DNA from: Streptomyces bathyalis
GTDB lineage: Bacteria > Actinomycetota > Actinomycetes > Streptomycetales > Streptomycetaceae
Reading direction: 5' to 3'
Assembly (NCBI RefSeq): GCF_015910445.1
Contig: NZ_CP048882.1
Span: 3,472,001-3,536,000 of the forward strand
Length of the DNA: 64,000 nt
Position 1 is the stretch's first letter; each line of letters begins with the position of its first letter. The notes beneath the pieces are model-generated. The model made no database searches, had not been told where the DNA came from, and saw nothing but the letters and a program-made list of their open reading frames with translations. The translations under genes and the position numbers were made by a program. Of the stretch, positions 36,565 to 45,699 are shown piece after piece.

Positions 36565-37203
36565 ATGGGGTCCGGCATGTTCACTGGACGGGCGATCGGC
36601 ACGGTGCTGGTGGTGATCGCGCTCGCGGGCACGCTCGCAGCATTGATCATGCCCTCCGACATGTTCGAGGGAAACAGGGCCAGCGCGTTGGCCAGGGCCG
36701 GATGGCAGGACGACGGCAGGGGAACCTGGAACACGAAGTACGGGCCGCTCACGCCGATGGACCGTGACTTCATACGCAAGGTGCGCGCCGCCGGACTGTG
36801 GGAAGGCCCTGCCGGCCGCTCGGCACAGGAACGGGGCACGACCAAGTCGGTGCGGATCGTGGGCAACCATCTCGTCGACGGCCACGAGGAGTTGGACAGG
36901 CGCGCCATCTCCGCCAGCCGCGCGTTGGACGTCTCGCTGCCGAACCAGCCGACCGGCTCCCAGCAGAAGTACCTGAACGACATGGACAGCGCCACGGGCA
37001 AGGAGTTCGACAAGATCCTCGTCGCCCACCTGCGCAAGCAGCACGGCGTGGTCTTCGGCCTGGTGGGCCTCGTGCGCGACCAGACCCGCAACTCGATGGT
37101 GCGGTCGCTGGCAACCCGCGCCAACGCCATCGTTCTCGACCACATCACGGTCCTGGAGGACACCGGACTTGTGAAGTTCGAGGAACTCAACGACGTGAAG
37201 TGA
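36565..37203 (+). CDS. DUF4142 secreted/membrane-anchored protein
   Basis: 212 aa from ATG 36565 with AGAGG upstream; GTG 36544 is possible. One N-terminal signal-anchor (GRAIGTVLVVIALAGTLAALIM), then a helical DUF4142 domain: TPMDRDFIRKVRAAGLWEG, GNHLVDGHEELDRRAISAS, KEFDKILVAHLRKQHG, and a last helix DHITVLEDTGLV. DUF4142 resembles ferritin-like four-helix bundles with a conserved late H-x3-H-like pair. Predicted outside the membrane. Function unknown; single gene. Confidence 0.82.
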   Translation: MGSGMFTGRAIGTVLVVIALAGTLAALIMPSDMFEGNRASALARAGWQDDGRGTWNTKYGPLTPMDRDFIRKVRAAGLWEGPAGRSAQERGTTKSVRIVGNHLVDGHEELDRRAISASRALDVSLPNQPTGSQQKYLNDMDSATGKEFDKILVAHLRKQHGVVFGLVGLVRDQTRNSMVRSLATRANAIVLDHITVLEDTGLVKFEELNDVK

Positions 37204-37262
37204 CCGGCGCCGCCCGGGCGCGGGTGCTCGCCGCCGGCGGGCCACCGGCCCGGGAGGTCTTC

Positions 37263-37379
37263 ATGGACGAGCTCCGGCGGACCCGCCTCGGACCACGGGC
37301 GCGGCGGGAGCCCGCACCGGCCCGCCCCACCGTCGCGGAACAGCTCCGGGCCGCCCACACCTCCGCGCCCCGGCGTTGA
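37263..37379 (+). CDS. Possible 38-residue basic peptide
   Basis: A short frame beginning MDELRRTRLGPRARREP with GGGAGG 5 bases before its ATG, which is the better signal in this stretch. It is Arg/Ala/Pro-rich, ends before the yihY promoter region and matches no family I recognise. It could equally be chance. Confidence 0.3.
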   Translation: MDELRRTRLGPRARREPAPARPTVAEQLRAAHTSAPRR

Positions 37380-37582
37380 ACGGCTCGAGTCATCGCGAAC
37401 TCGCCTGTCCCGCCCCGGCGTTCGCGACTCCGGCAGGCCCCGTCGGAGGCCATGCGGACTCTCGCTGGACGCGGCATGACCTCGCTCCGAGTGCAGCACG
37501 GGAATCCCCGCCCTAGCCTGGACGCGATGGTGCTCAGAAGTGGCACCTGTGACTGCCCCCGACCTCCGGTGAAGGAGGTTCG

Positions 37583-38719
37583 ATGTCCGGCACGGATCCC
37601 ACATCACCTGACGGGCCCGAGGAACGCTCTCACGGGCCGGGACAGCGCGAAGGCCCGGCTTCCGGGCCGACGCCTGAGCCCGCCTCCGGCAAGCACACCG
37701 GCCGGGAGGCCCCGGGCTCCGAGTCCCGGTCCGCCTCCGTGAGCCACCTGGACGAGAAGCGCTCCGGCCGCCGGCCCGAGGGCCCTCCGCACCCGAGGAA
37801 GGGCGGCCTGGGGCAGACCCTCAAGCGCACGGTCAGCGAGTTCAAGGAAGACAATCTCTCCGACTCGGCAGCGGCCCTGACCTACTTCGCGGTCCTGTCG
37901 ATCTTCCCGGCGCTCATCGCGCTGTTCTCGCTCGTCAGCCTGGTCATGAGCCCGAAGAAGATCATCAGCGCGGGCACGGACCTGGTCAGTTCGATCGGAC
38001 CCGCGTCGGCGGTGAACACCCTCAAGGGCCCGATCAACGACCTGGCGGCGAGCACGGAAGCGGCAGGGGTCCTGCTCGTCGTCGGTGTCGCCGCGGCCCT
38101 GTGGAGCGCGTCGGCCTACGTCGGCGCCTTCATGCGCGCTTCGAATGTGATCTACGAGGTCGAGGAAGGGCGGCCCTTCATCAAGCTCCGCCCCCTGCAG
38201 ATGCTCGTCACGCTCGTTCTCGTCCTGCTGCAGGCCGTCGTCCTGATCGCACTGGTGGTCAGCGGGCCGCTGGCCACGAAGGCCGGTTCGGTCATCGGCG
38301 CCGGCGACTCCGCGGTGACGGCCTGGAACTACGCGAAGTGGCCCGTTCTGCTGCTGGTCGTCGTTCTCATGTTCTGCGTGCTGTACTACGCGTCCCCCAA
38401 CGCCCGGCTGTCGGGCCTGAAGTCGGTCATCCCGGGCGCCGTGCTGGCACTGGCCATCTGGCTCGTCGCATCGGTCGGCTTCGCCGCCTACGTAGTCAAC
38501 TTCGGCTCGTACAACAAGACTTACGGGGCGCTCGCCGGAGTGATCGTCTTCCTGGTGTGGCTGTGGATCACGAATCTCGCGATCCTGCTGGGGGCCGAGT
38601 TCAACGCGGAGCGGGAACGCAGCCGCGAGATCGCGGCCGGGACCCGCGGCGCGGAGCGGGAGTTGCAACTCGACGAACGTTCCAGGCCCAAGCGGAAGAA
38701 GCGGTCACGCACGGCCTGA
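37583..38719 (+). CDS. YihY/BrkB-family inner-membrane protein
   Basis: 378 aa; GAAGGAGG stands 5 bases before ATG 37583. A hydrophilic N-terminus of about 75 residues (Pro/Gly/Glu-rich) precedes the domain. The domain has six helices with the family signature DNLSDSAAALTYFAVLSIFPAL at its start, LWSASAYVGAFMRASNVIYE in the middle, and LAGVIVFLVWLWITNLAILLGAEFNAE at its end. It finishes with a basic tail (RPKRKKRSRTA). Often misnamed ribonuclease BN; a membrane role in envelope or cell-shape processes is suspected but not established. Confidence 0.9.
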   Translation: MSGTDPTSPDGPEERSHGPGQREGPASGPTPEPASGKHTGREAPGSESRSASVSHLDEKRSGRRPEGPPHPRKGGLGQTLKRTVSEFKEDNLSDSAAALTYFAVLSIFPALIALFSLVSLVMSPKKIISAGTDLVSSIGPASAVNTLKGPINDLAASTEAAGVLLVVGVAAALWSASAYVGAFMRASNVIYEVEEGRPFIKLRPLQMLVTLVLVLLQAVVLIALVVSGPLATKAGSVIGAGDSAVTAWNYAKWPVLLLVVVLMFCVLYYASPNARLSGLKSVIPGAVLALAIWLVASVGFAAYVVNFGSYNKTYGALAGVIVFLVWLWITNLAILLGAEFNAERERSREIAAGTRGAERELQLDERSRPKRKKRSRTA

Positions 38720-38963
38720 GCCGCCTGCCGCGAGAGCCGATCGCCGGCATCCACCGTGGAGATCGAGCGGTGCGCCCCGTCACCTGAAAAGCAATGATCC
38801 GGGGGGGGCGGGCGATGGCAGGCCCCCCACGGGGCGGGGAACGGCCGGCCGGCATGCGCTGTTTCGTAAGGGGTAATTGTGCCGTCAGGTTGTTTGCATG
38901 ACCGGTAATGCACACTTCCTAGGCGTTCACTGGTTGGACAGACAGCCGTGTAAGCCGCGACGT

Positions 38964-38999
38964 GAGTGCTCTGTCCCGCCCAGGCGGGGCAGAGCACTC
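38964..38999. terminator. Bidirectional hairpin terminator
   Basis: A 17-bp stem (one G.U pair) with a very small loop, 38964-38980 and 38983-38999, in the 337-bp gap between the convergent yihY-like and ANTAR genes. Confidence 0.6.
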
Positions 39000-39056
39000 C
39001 GTTGTCCTCCGATGACAACCCGTGGCGACGGTTGCCGTGCGGCGGAGCGGATCGGC

Positions 39057-39479
39057 CTACTGCTTCCCCAGCTCCCTCAGCGCAGCCTGGATCGCGCCCC
39101 GCAGGCATGCGTCCACGACGCCTTCCTGAGTGCTCGCCGTGATCCCCTCCGCCACCACGTGCAACTTGGTGTTCGTGTGCTGGGAGACGGTCACCAAGAC
39201 CTCCCAGGCCTCGTCCGGGGTGAGGCTGTACGCGGCCATGAGGACACCCTTGGCCTGATCGATGGCAGGCCGGGTCCGCATGGCTCGTCGCAGCTGCGAC
39301 ACTTCGAGGCGCAGATTCTGATCGGAGTCGTCGAGCGGGTCACCGGCAACGAGTCCGTCCACGTCGTCCGGGTCGGGACGCTTGTCCAAGCCCGGGCCAG
39401 GCACCGCCTGCGTGCTGCCACTGTTCGTCAGCGCTGCATCCTGCTCAGGTGTCTGCCCGGAGAACGCAGGCTCCGCCAT
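39057..39479 (-). CDS. ANTAR-domain RNA-binding antitermination regulator
   Basis: 140 aa from ATG 39477-39479; GGAGGGGAG lies about 8-16 bases before. The first 75 residues are low-complexity and acidic (LDKRPDPDDVDGLVAGDPLD), with a short coiled coil (NLRLEVSQLRRAMRTRP). The C-terminal ANTAR helices are IDQAKGVLMAAYSLTPDEAW and VLVTVSQHTNTKLHVVAEGI, with the conserved Ala and aromatic positions. ANTAR proteins bind paired hairpins in leader RNAs to prevent termination. No GAF sensor is attached, so a partner is likely. Confidence 0.87.
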   Translation of the reverse strand: MAEPAFSGQTPEQDAALTNSGSTQAVPGPGLDKRPDPDDVDGLVAGDPLDDSDQNLRLEVSQLRRAMRTRPAIDQAKGVLMAAYSLTPDEAWEVLVTVSQHTNTKLHVVAEGITASTQEGVVDACLRGAIQAALRELGKQ

Positions 39480-39607
39480 GAGGTTCTCTCCCCTCCCTAG
39501 GCGGCCAACCTTGGCTTTCAGCCCACCCCCAGGCCGCACACGCACTAATATACATGAATTGCAGTACGTGTTATCTAGGACGCATGCCTGGTCGATAGAG
39601 TCGGAGG

Positions 39608-39934
39608 ATGGACGGAGTGCCCGAGCCCCATACCGGATGGACGTTTCTGACCAACCACGCGCGAGTGCTGGCCACGATCGCCGACGATCACAACGCCCGC
39701 ATTCGCGATATCGCCGCGCACTGCCGTCTCACCGAGCGGGCCGTCCAGAAGATCATTTACGACCTCGAGGAAGAGGGCTACCTCTCCCACACCCGCGTCG
39801 GCCGTGCCAACACGTACGAGATCGAGCCCCGCAAAGTCCTGCGCCACCCGGCCGAGGCCGGCCTGACCGTCGCCTCGCTGCTGTCCTGGCTCGTCAAGGA
39901 CGAGGCCGACCGCAAGTCGTCCCAGCCGGGCTGA
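39608..39934 (+). CDS. MarR/ArsR-like winged-helix regulator
   Basis: 108 aa. Single winged helix: FLTNHARVLATIADDHNARI, RDIAAHCRLTERAVQKIIYD, LEEEGYLSHTRVGRANTYEI. Such small proteins are common in streptomycetes. The start is either ATG 39608, leaderless with TAGAGT ending 6 bases before it, or GTG 39617 with GGAGG 9 bases before. It is divergent from the ANTAR gene across 128 bp. Confidence 0.82.
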   Translation: MDGVPEPHTGWTFLTNHARVLATIADDHNARIRDIAAHCRLTERAVQKIIYDLEEEGYLSHTRVGRANTYEIEPRKVLRHPAEAGLTVASLLSWLVKDEADRKSSQPG

Positions 39935-40179
39935 CAACGCGCCACCCCCGAGGGGTACTTGAGCGCCCGGCATCGACCGGATCCGACCCGTGGCCACGCT
40001 GACGAAGGCGGGACCCGGCCGCCGCCGTGCGTGAAGAGGACCGGCACATGCGGTGCCGGCGACGGCGCCGTGCTCTTCGGCACCAGGACCCGGAAGTGCC
40101 GCATCGCTGATCGCGCCGCCGGGGCTCCGGCGTGCGACCTGATCTCCGCCTCAACCCGTCGCCGTCCTTCCTCCGTTGA

Positions 40180-40215
40180 CTTGTCGCAAGCCTTGACGCA
40201 CCATGTTGCGACAAG
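40180..40215. promoter_or_regulatory. Inverted-repeat operator before the YtrA-type operon
   Basis: CTTGTCGCAA (40180-40189) and TTGCGACAAG (40206-40215): perfect 10-bp arms with a 16-bp spacer. TTGACT (40176) and TTGACG (40193) resemble -35 boxes inside it. It lies 45 bp before the operon start. Confidence 0.6.
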
Positions 40216-40259
40216 ACTTGAGACATAGGCGCGTCGCGCGCTGAAAGGAAGGTGGCCCG

Positions 40260-41072
40260 ATGACTGACAAGTCGGTGCCTCCGGCGGATGCCGAGCGGGC
40301 CGCTGCGTGGCTGGCCCAGCACGGCCTGGCCGACGTCCGGCCGACACCGTTGCTGGCCACGCGTCTGGCGGCCCGGCGACGCACACGTCTCGCCGCCGAT
40401 GTCCTGCTGGCCGCATTCATCATCGCGGTCGCCCTCATCTACACCGTCGACAAGTTCATCGGCGCCGCGGTCGACGGGTCCGGGCCCTATTGGCACTGGT
40501 CGCTGCTCGTCCTGACGGCGGTGGTCGTGGCGTTGGTCCTGGCCCAGTCGCTGCTGGACCGGCGGGTGCGGCGGGCCGACCGGCAGGCCGCCGCTGCGTT
40601 GCCGCGACGGGCGGCCCACCCGGTCCCGCTCGGCTGGCGCACCGTGCTCGGCGTGCCGCGCGCCCTGTTCGCGGTCGCCACGTTCGCCGCCGCGACGGTG
40701 CTGGGTGTGAGTGCCCTGACCACGCAGGGCTCCACCGCGCGGTACGGGGCTTTCGTCCTGCTCATCGGGTTGTGCGGGGTCGCGGTCGGCACGGTCGTGC
40801 AGCTGCGCCATGTTCTGACGCACCCGGTCGTGGCCGACGACGAGGTCTCGCTGACCGCCGACGTCATCATGCGCGTCGAGGACGCCCGCAACGTCGCCAC
40901 GCCGACCGTGGTGTGGTCACTGCCGGTCGTGTCGGTGTTCGAGACCGCGCTGGGCTGGTGGATCGCGGCCTGGCTCGCCTTCATCGCCCTGAGCGCCATC
41001 ACGCTGGCCCTGATCACGACGCGGACCGCGCAGAGCGGCACGGTGGCACGGCACGCCATGAGCGCCGGGTGA
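40260..41072 (+). CDS. Six-helix membrane protein of unknown function (YtrA-linked)
   Basis: 270 aa; AAAGGAAGG stands 8 bases before ATG 40260. It has a short helical N-terminus (ADAERAAAWLAQHGLADVRP) followed by six predicted membrane segments: about 44-63, 80-99, 133-153, 162-181, 213-230 and 232-252. No transport signature is seen. It is followed 4 bp later by a YtrA-type GntR gene. In many Gram-positive bacteria such regulators control adjacent membrane or ABC transporter genes, often in response to envelope stress. Confidence 0.75.
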   Translation: MTDKSVPPADAERAAAWLAQHGLADVRPTPLLATRLAARRRTRLAADVLLAAFIIAVALIYTVDKFIGAAVDGSGPYWHWSLLVLTAVVVALVLAQSLLDRRVRRADRQAAAALPRRAAHPVPLGWRTVLGVPRALFAVATFAAATVLGVSALTTQGSTARYGAFVLLIGLCGVAVGTVVQLRHVLTHPVVADDEVSLTADVIMRVEDARNVATPTVVWSLPVVSVFETALGWWIAAWLAFIALSAITLALITTRTAQSGTVARHAMSAG

Positions 41073-41076
41073 ACCG

Positions 41077-41454
41077 ATGATCGTCATCGACTCCGCCTCG
41101 CCCGTCCCGCCGTTCGAGCAGCTCCGCGCCCAGCTCGCCCGGCAGATCCAGGACCGCACGCTCGCAGTGGGCACCCGGCTCCCGACCATCCGCCGCCTGG
41201 CCGCGGACCTCGGCCTGGCCGTCAACACCGTCGGCCGGACCTACCGGGAGCTTGAGGAAGCGGGACTGATCGAGACCCGCGGGCCGGCCGGCTCGTTCGT
41301 CTCCGCGGACGGGAAGCAGGGACGCGAACGGGCCCGCCGCGCCGCCGAGGAGTACGCGGGCGTCATCGCCAGTGTCGGCATCGACACCGACGAGGCCATC
41401 CGCATCGTCCGAGCGGCGCTGACCAACGGCTCGGCGGATTCGCCCTCGCCGTGA
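41077..41454 (+). CDS. GntR-family regulator, YtrA subfamily
   Basis: 125 aa. Winged helix first: PPFEQLRAQLARQIQDRTLA, LPTIRRLAADLGLAVNTVGR, TYRELEEAGLIETRGPAGSF. It is followed only by a two-helix dimerisation tail of about 40 residues, the YtrA hallmark. Second gene of an operon with the six-helix protein; the inverted repeat upstream is its likely target, giving autoregulation. Confidence 0.9.
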   Translation: MIVIDSASPVPPFEQLRAQLARQIQDRTLAVGTRLPTIRRLAADLGLAVNTVGRTYRELEEAGLIETRGPAGSFVSADGKQGRERARRAAEEYAGVIASVGIDTDEAIRIVRAALTNGSADSPSP

Positions 41455-41667
41455 CGTGATCCGGCGGACGTCCGCTGGTTTCGCGACACGGCACCCCTTC
41501 TCATGAGGCGTCGCCGGGCCTTGCCCCCGGAGCCGGTCGGCGAATGTCCGGGTGCCGCGGGGCCGTTGGCGACCGGCGGCAGGCCACCGGTTCTCATCGC
41601 GCCTCACTGCCTCGGCGACGGTCAGCGCCGCGTCCGGTCCCGACCTGCTCACCGGCGCCCGCAGAAG

Positions 41668-43521
41668 TCAGGTCATGCGCCGGTAGCGCCACACGGAGAG
41701 CGGGACGAACAGAGCGAGGATGGCCGCGACCCATGCGATGGCGCCACCGAGCGTCGAGGGGACGCCAGGGGTGAGCGCCAGCGAACGCGCCGCGTCCGCG
41801 GTCAGGGTCACCGGGCTCACGTTCGCGAACGCCTCCAGCCAGCTCGGCATGCTCGAGACCGGCACGAACACCGAGCTCGCGAACACGAGCGGAAACAGGA
41901 CCACGAAGCCGGCCGATTGAGCCGCCTCGGCGCTCCGCACCATCAGCGCCACGAAGGCGAAGATCCAGCTCAGGGCGAGACCGAACGCGCTGACGAGAAG
42001 GATGGAGCCGAGGGCCTGCAGAACACCCGCCTGGAAGCGGAAGCCGATGATGTAGCCGATGAGGATCATCAACCCGATGATCAGGACGTTGCGGACCAGG
42101 TCCGCGGCCGTACGACCGACCAGCACCGCGGACCGGGCCATCGGCATGGTCCGGAACCGGTCGATCACGCCGAGCTTCAGGTCGTCGGACAGGCCCAGTG
42201 CCGTCATGCTCGCCCGGAACGTCACCGACTGGACGAGGATGCCGGGCAGCAGGTAGTTGATGTACGTGACGCCGTGGGGCAGCGACGGGCTGATCGCGCC
42301 GCCGAACACGTACGAGAACAGCAGCACGAAGGTGATCGGCTGGATCGTCGAGAAGACCAGCAGATCCGGTTGGCGGATGAAGTGGCGCAGGTTCCGCGTA
42401 CTGACGACTCGTGCGTCTGCCACGGCGGCACGGAGCTTGCCCGGCGAGAGTCGCCTCCACCACGGTGGCCGCGTCGTGGCCGGGGGGCGGGCCTCCCGGG
42501 TGTCGGCGGCAGGGACGTCCAGGCTCGGCCTCTCGTCCATGGGTGCTTCGGGGGCCGCTTCGTCCCCTTCGTCCTCGCTCGGCGGCGCGCCCGTCAGCTG
42601 CAGGAACACATCCTCGAGCGTCGGGCGCCGGAGCCTGAGATCGCGCACCGCGACATCCGCACCGCGGAGTGCCGAAGCCGCGTTCTCAATCATCTCGAGG
42701 CCGTCATGGGGCGCGGGAAGGGTCAGCTGCGCGAGCAGGTCCCCGGGTTCGGGCTCGCCGCAGCCGATGCCGACCAGCGCGGACCGTGCTCTGTCGCGTT
42801 CCGCCGCGGTGGCGAGCTCGACCTCCAGGAGCTTGCCGCCGATCCGGTCCTTGAGCTCGTCCCCCGTACCCTGCGCGATCACGCGACCGTGGTCGATCAC
42901 CGCGATCTGGTCGGCGAGCTGATCCGCCTCCTCGAGGTACTGGGTGGTGAGCAGGAGCGTCGTCCCCTCGGCGACGAGTTCACGCACGACCGACCAGATC
43001 TCATTGCGGCTTCGCGGGTCGAGGCCGGTCGTCGGCTCGTCCAGGAACAGCACGCGCGGGCGGGTCAGCAGGCTCGACGCGAGGTCGAGACGTCGCCGCA
43101 TACCACCTGAGTACGTGCCGGCCCGGCGATCACCGGCGTCGGTCAGATCGAAGCGCTCGAGCAGCTCATCCGCCCGGCGGCGGGCAGCCGTCGCCGGGAG
43201 ATCGAACAGGCGGCCGAACATCTGAAGGTTCTCCCGACCGGTCAGCATCTCGTCGACCGCCGCGAACTGGCCGGTCAGCCCCAGCAGTTCCCGTACACCA
43301 GCGGGATCGTCGACGACGTCGACGCCGAAGACCGTGACCCTTCCGGCGTCCGGGGCGAGCAGGGTGGCAAGGACCCGCACCAGGGTCGTCTTCCCCGCGC
43401 CGTTCGGTCCGAGCAGCGCGAAGACGCTGGCCTCCTCGACGCTCAGATCGATGCCGGCGAGCGCCGTGGTCGTTCGGAAGCGCTTGACGAGACTCTGGAC
43501 GTGGATGGCGGAACCGGGCAT
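41668..43521 (-). CDS. ABC exporter, DrrA-DrrB-type ATPase-permease fusion
   Basis: 617 aa. Residues 1 to about 310 are a DrrA-type ATPase: Walker A LLGPNGAGKTTLVRVL, signature YSGGMRRRLDLASSL, Walker B VLFLDEPTTGLDPRSRNEIW, and the DrrA C-terminal RRPTLEDVFLQLTG. An acidic, Pro-rich linker follows (about 315-365). Residues about 370-617 are the six-helix ABC-2 permease (LLPGILVQSVTFRASMTALG). The two are normally separate genes; the fusion gives one half-transporter that would dimerise. Family role: export of drugs or lipids. It converges on the YtrA operon. Confidence 0.9.
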   Translation of the reverse strand: MPGSAIHVQSLVKRFRTTTALAGIDLSVEEASVFALLGPNGAGKTTLVRVLATLLAPDAGRVTVFGVDVVDDPAGVRELLGLTGQFAAVDEMLTGRENLQMFGRLFDLPATAARRRADELLERFDLTDAGDRRAGTYSGGMRRRLDLASSLLTRPRVLFLDEPTTGLDPRSRNEIWSVVRELVAEGTTLLLTTQYLEEADQLADQIAVIDHGRVIAQGTGDELKDRIGGKLLEVELATAAERDRARSALVGIGCGEPEPGDLLAQLTLPAPHDGLEMIENAASALRGADVAVRDLRLRRPTLEDVFLQLTGAPPSEDEGDEAAPEAPMDERPSLDVPAADTREARPPATTRPPWWRRLSPGKLRAAVADARVVSTRNLRHFIRQPDLLVFSTIQPITFVLLFSYVFGGAISPSLPHGVTYINYLLPGILVQSVTFRASMTALGLSDDLKLGVIDRFRTMPMARSAVLVGRTAADLVRNVLIIGLMILIGYIIGFRFQAGVLQALGSILLVSAFGLALSWIFAFVALMVRSAEAAQSAGFVVLFPLVFASSVFVPVSSMPSWLEAFANVSPVTLTADAARSLALTPGVPSTLGGAIAWVAAILALFVPLSVWRYRRMT

Positions 43522-43667
43522 CGCTCACTCTCCGAAAGGCGCCCCCCTATGAGCCTGATTGTGCCGTTCCTACGCGCTCGAGTACTCCATTGAGAGCCCT
43601 CCGGGCCAGGTGGCGAAGCCGGCCGAACGCCCGCCCGCGGCCGTGCGCCCGAGGAGGCTGCGACAAA

Positions 43668-43701
43668 GGCCCCCGGCCACCTTGCTCGGTGGCCGGGGGC
43701 C
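43668..43701 (-). terminator. Strong hairpin terminator
   Basis: A perfect 14-bp stem with 6-base loop (43668-43681, 43688-43701), 24 bp beyond the stop of the small PcrA-tail-like gene. The flank CGGGGGCCGAGTTGCCT is identical at 43694-43710, 46883-46899 and 46915-46931. Confidence 0.65.
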
Positions 43702-43724
43702 GAGTTGCCTTGTCCGTCTCGAAG

Positions 43725-43946
43725 TCAGAGCTTCTCCATCCCGGTGTACGGGCTGACGATTCGAGCCTTTTCGGAGCCGAAGTCGACGAGCATCGCGATC
43801 CCGTCCTCGACACCGACGATTCTGCCGAGGCCGTACTGGTCGTGTGAGACCCGGTCTCCTAGCGCGAAGTGCTTGACCAGCGGGTCGGCCGCGGCCTTGA
43901 AGGGGCTTGTGGGCAGGTGGCGCCGGGGCGCGAAGGGTTTCGTCAT
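43725..43946 (-). CDS. Free-standing PcrA/UvrD C-terminal (RNA polymerase-interacting) domain protein
   Basis: 73 aa. After a 27-residue basic N-terminus the domain reads FALGDRVSHDQYGLGRIVGV, then EDGIAMLVDFGSEKARIVSP and ends GMEKL. This closely resembles the Tudor-like tail of PcrA/UvrD helicases (GDRV-H-x2-G-x-G-V ... FG ... EKL), which binds RNA polymerase, and more loosely CarD/Mfd RID folds. Here it is encoded alone. It may act on RNA polymerase by itself. The gene is single with its own terminator. The assignment is by motif similarity only. Confidence 0.75.
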   Translation of the reverse strand: MTKPFAPRRHLPTSPFKAAADPLVKHFALGDRVSHDQYGLGRIVGVEDGIAMLVDFGSEKARIVSPYTGMEKL

Positions 43947-44088
43947 CGTGTTGTCAGTATGCGGGCAATCGGGCCTCAGCGGTCAGGCGGAAGGGATGCC
44001 GGATCTGAAGCGGCAGGCCGGGAGGCCGCACCGCCCAATACGCTGACCGGGTGCGCCGCGCGAAGCGCGCCGAGAAGGGGTGGGTGCG

Positions 44089-45417
44089 ATGGATCGAGTC
44101 GACACGATCGTCGTGGGTGCGGGTATCGCGGGATTGACCGCGGCACGACTGCTTTCCCGTAGCGGCCAGCGGGTCGTCCTGCTCGAAGCTCGCGATCGCA
44201 TCGGCGGACGTGTGTGGAGCGACCGGGAGGGCGGGGTCGTCACCGATCTCGGCGCGAGCTGGATCCATGGGGTCACCGACAGCCCCGTCGCCGCGGCGGC
44301 AGCCGCATTCGGACTCCGGACCGCGGAGTTCACGGTCGGCGGATACCAGCCGTACAGCCGGCCCATCGCGTACTACGGCCCCTCCGGCGTTCGTCTCACC
44401 GACGACGAAGTGGAGCGCTTCGTGGCCGACATCGACGCGGTGGATGCCGAGCTCGTCCGCCTCGTGGCCGACATGGCGCCCGGGCACTCGTACGCCGAGG
44501 CGGTCGAATCAGCCCTGGGCTCCCAGGGCTGGGAGGCGGAACGCGCCGAGCGCGTCCGGGAGTATCTGCGCCATCGAACCGAGGAGCAGTACGGCGTCTG
44601 GATCGACGAGCTCGACGCGCACGGGCTCGACGACGATTCGATCGACGGCGACGAGGTCGTCTTCCCCGACGGCTACGACGCCCTCGCGACGCACCTCGCG
44701 ACGGGACTCGACGTCCGTCTCGAGCACGTCGTCACCTCGGTGCACTGGTCAGCCGACGGAGCCGAGGTCATCACGGATCAGGGCGTGTTCACGGCGAGCC
44801 GTGCCGTGGTCACCGTCCCGGTCGGGGTGCTGAAGTCCGCGGAGTTCGTCATCGAACCCCCGCTGCCCGAACCCGTTGCCGGTGCGCTGGCACGCCTCGA
44901 CATGAACGCCTTCGAGAAGGTCTTCCTCCGCTTCCCCTCGAAGTTCTGGGACGAGGACGTGTACGGCATCCGTCAGCAAGGGCCGGGCGGGGTCTGGTGG
45001 CACTCCTGGTACGACCTCACCGCCGTACACGGCGTACCGACGCTCCTCACGTTCGCCGCGGGTCCGGCCGCGCAGGAGACACGAGGATGGAAGAGGGAGA
45101 AGATCGTCGAGTCGGTCCTCGGGGAACTGCGCCGGCTCTACGGTGACCGCTTCGAGAACCCCGTCGGTGCGCACGTGACCTCGTGGCAGGACGACCCCTA
45201 CTCGCGAGGTTCATACGCGTACATGACCGTGGGATCGGCGCCCGAGGACCATGACCTGCTCGCCACCCCCGTGGGCGGCGTGCTCCATCTCGCGGGCGAG
45301 GCGACGTGGACGGACGATCCGGCGACGGTCACCGCGGCGCTCCACTCCGGCCACCGCGCCGCGTGCGACGTCCTCGGTCGTCCCATCCCGATCGCGGACG
45401 CGTGGGCGGCGGACTGA
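44089..45417 (+). CDS. Flavin-containing amine oxidase
   Basis: 442 aa from ATG 44089 (AAGGGG 8 bases upstream; GTG 44080 less likely). FAD motif [15 protein letters not shown] near residue 10, then [15 protein letters not shown] and [10 protein letters not shown]. The C-terminal FAD-binding segment [20 protein letters not shown] is intact. It belongs to the monoamine/polyamine oxidase family and would oxidise an amine, releasing aldehyde, ammonia and peroxide. No substrate-specific neighbour is seen; single gene. Confidence 0.88.
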   Translation: MDRVDTIVVGAGIAGLTAARLLSRSGQRVVLLEARDRIGGRVWSDREGGVVTDLGASWIHGVTDSPVAAAAAAFGLRTAEFTVGGYQPYSRPIAYYGPSGVRLTDDEVERFVADIDAVDAELVRLVADMAPGHSYAEAVESALGSQGWEAERAERVREYLRHRTEEQYGVWIDELDAHGLDDDSIDGDEVVFPDGYDALATHLATGLDVRLEHVVTSVHWSADGAEVITDQGVFTASRAVVTVPVGVLKSAEFVIEPPLPEPVAGALARLDMNAFEKVFLRFPSKFWDEDVYGIRQQGPGGVWWHSWYDLTAVHGVPTLLTFAAGPAAQETRGWKREKIVESVLGELRRLYGDRFENPVGAHVTSWQDDPYSRGSYAYMTVGSAPEDHDLLATPVGGVLHLAGEATWTDDPATVTAALHSGHRAACDVLGRPIPIADAWAAD

Positions 45418-45699
45418 GGGTCGTTGTCCGTCGCCCTCCCGGGGCCCCATCCAGCGGTAGGCCAGGGGCCCTGTCGGCGCCTGCCACGCTCCCGCGTGGG
45501 GCGGCGCAGCCGTCGCCGGTGCGTTCCACGTCTCCATGAGCCGGAACCCTATGGACGCCCTACGCCTGGTTCTTCGTGCTCTTGGCAGCCCGCGCGGCAG
45601 CAACTCGGCGGGGCTTCCCACCAGTTCGGAGAAGCGCAGGAAGATCCCCCGCCGTGCTACGTCCGGCCAGGCAACCAACCGACTCGACCGCTCGGCAGC

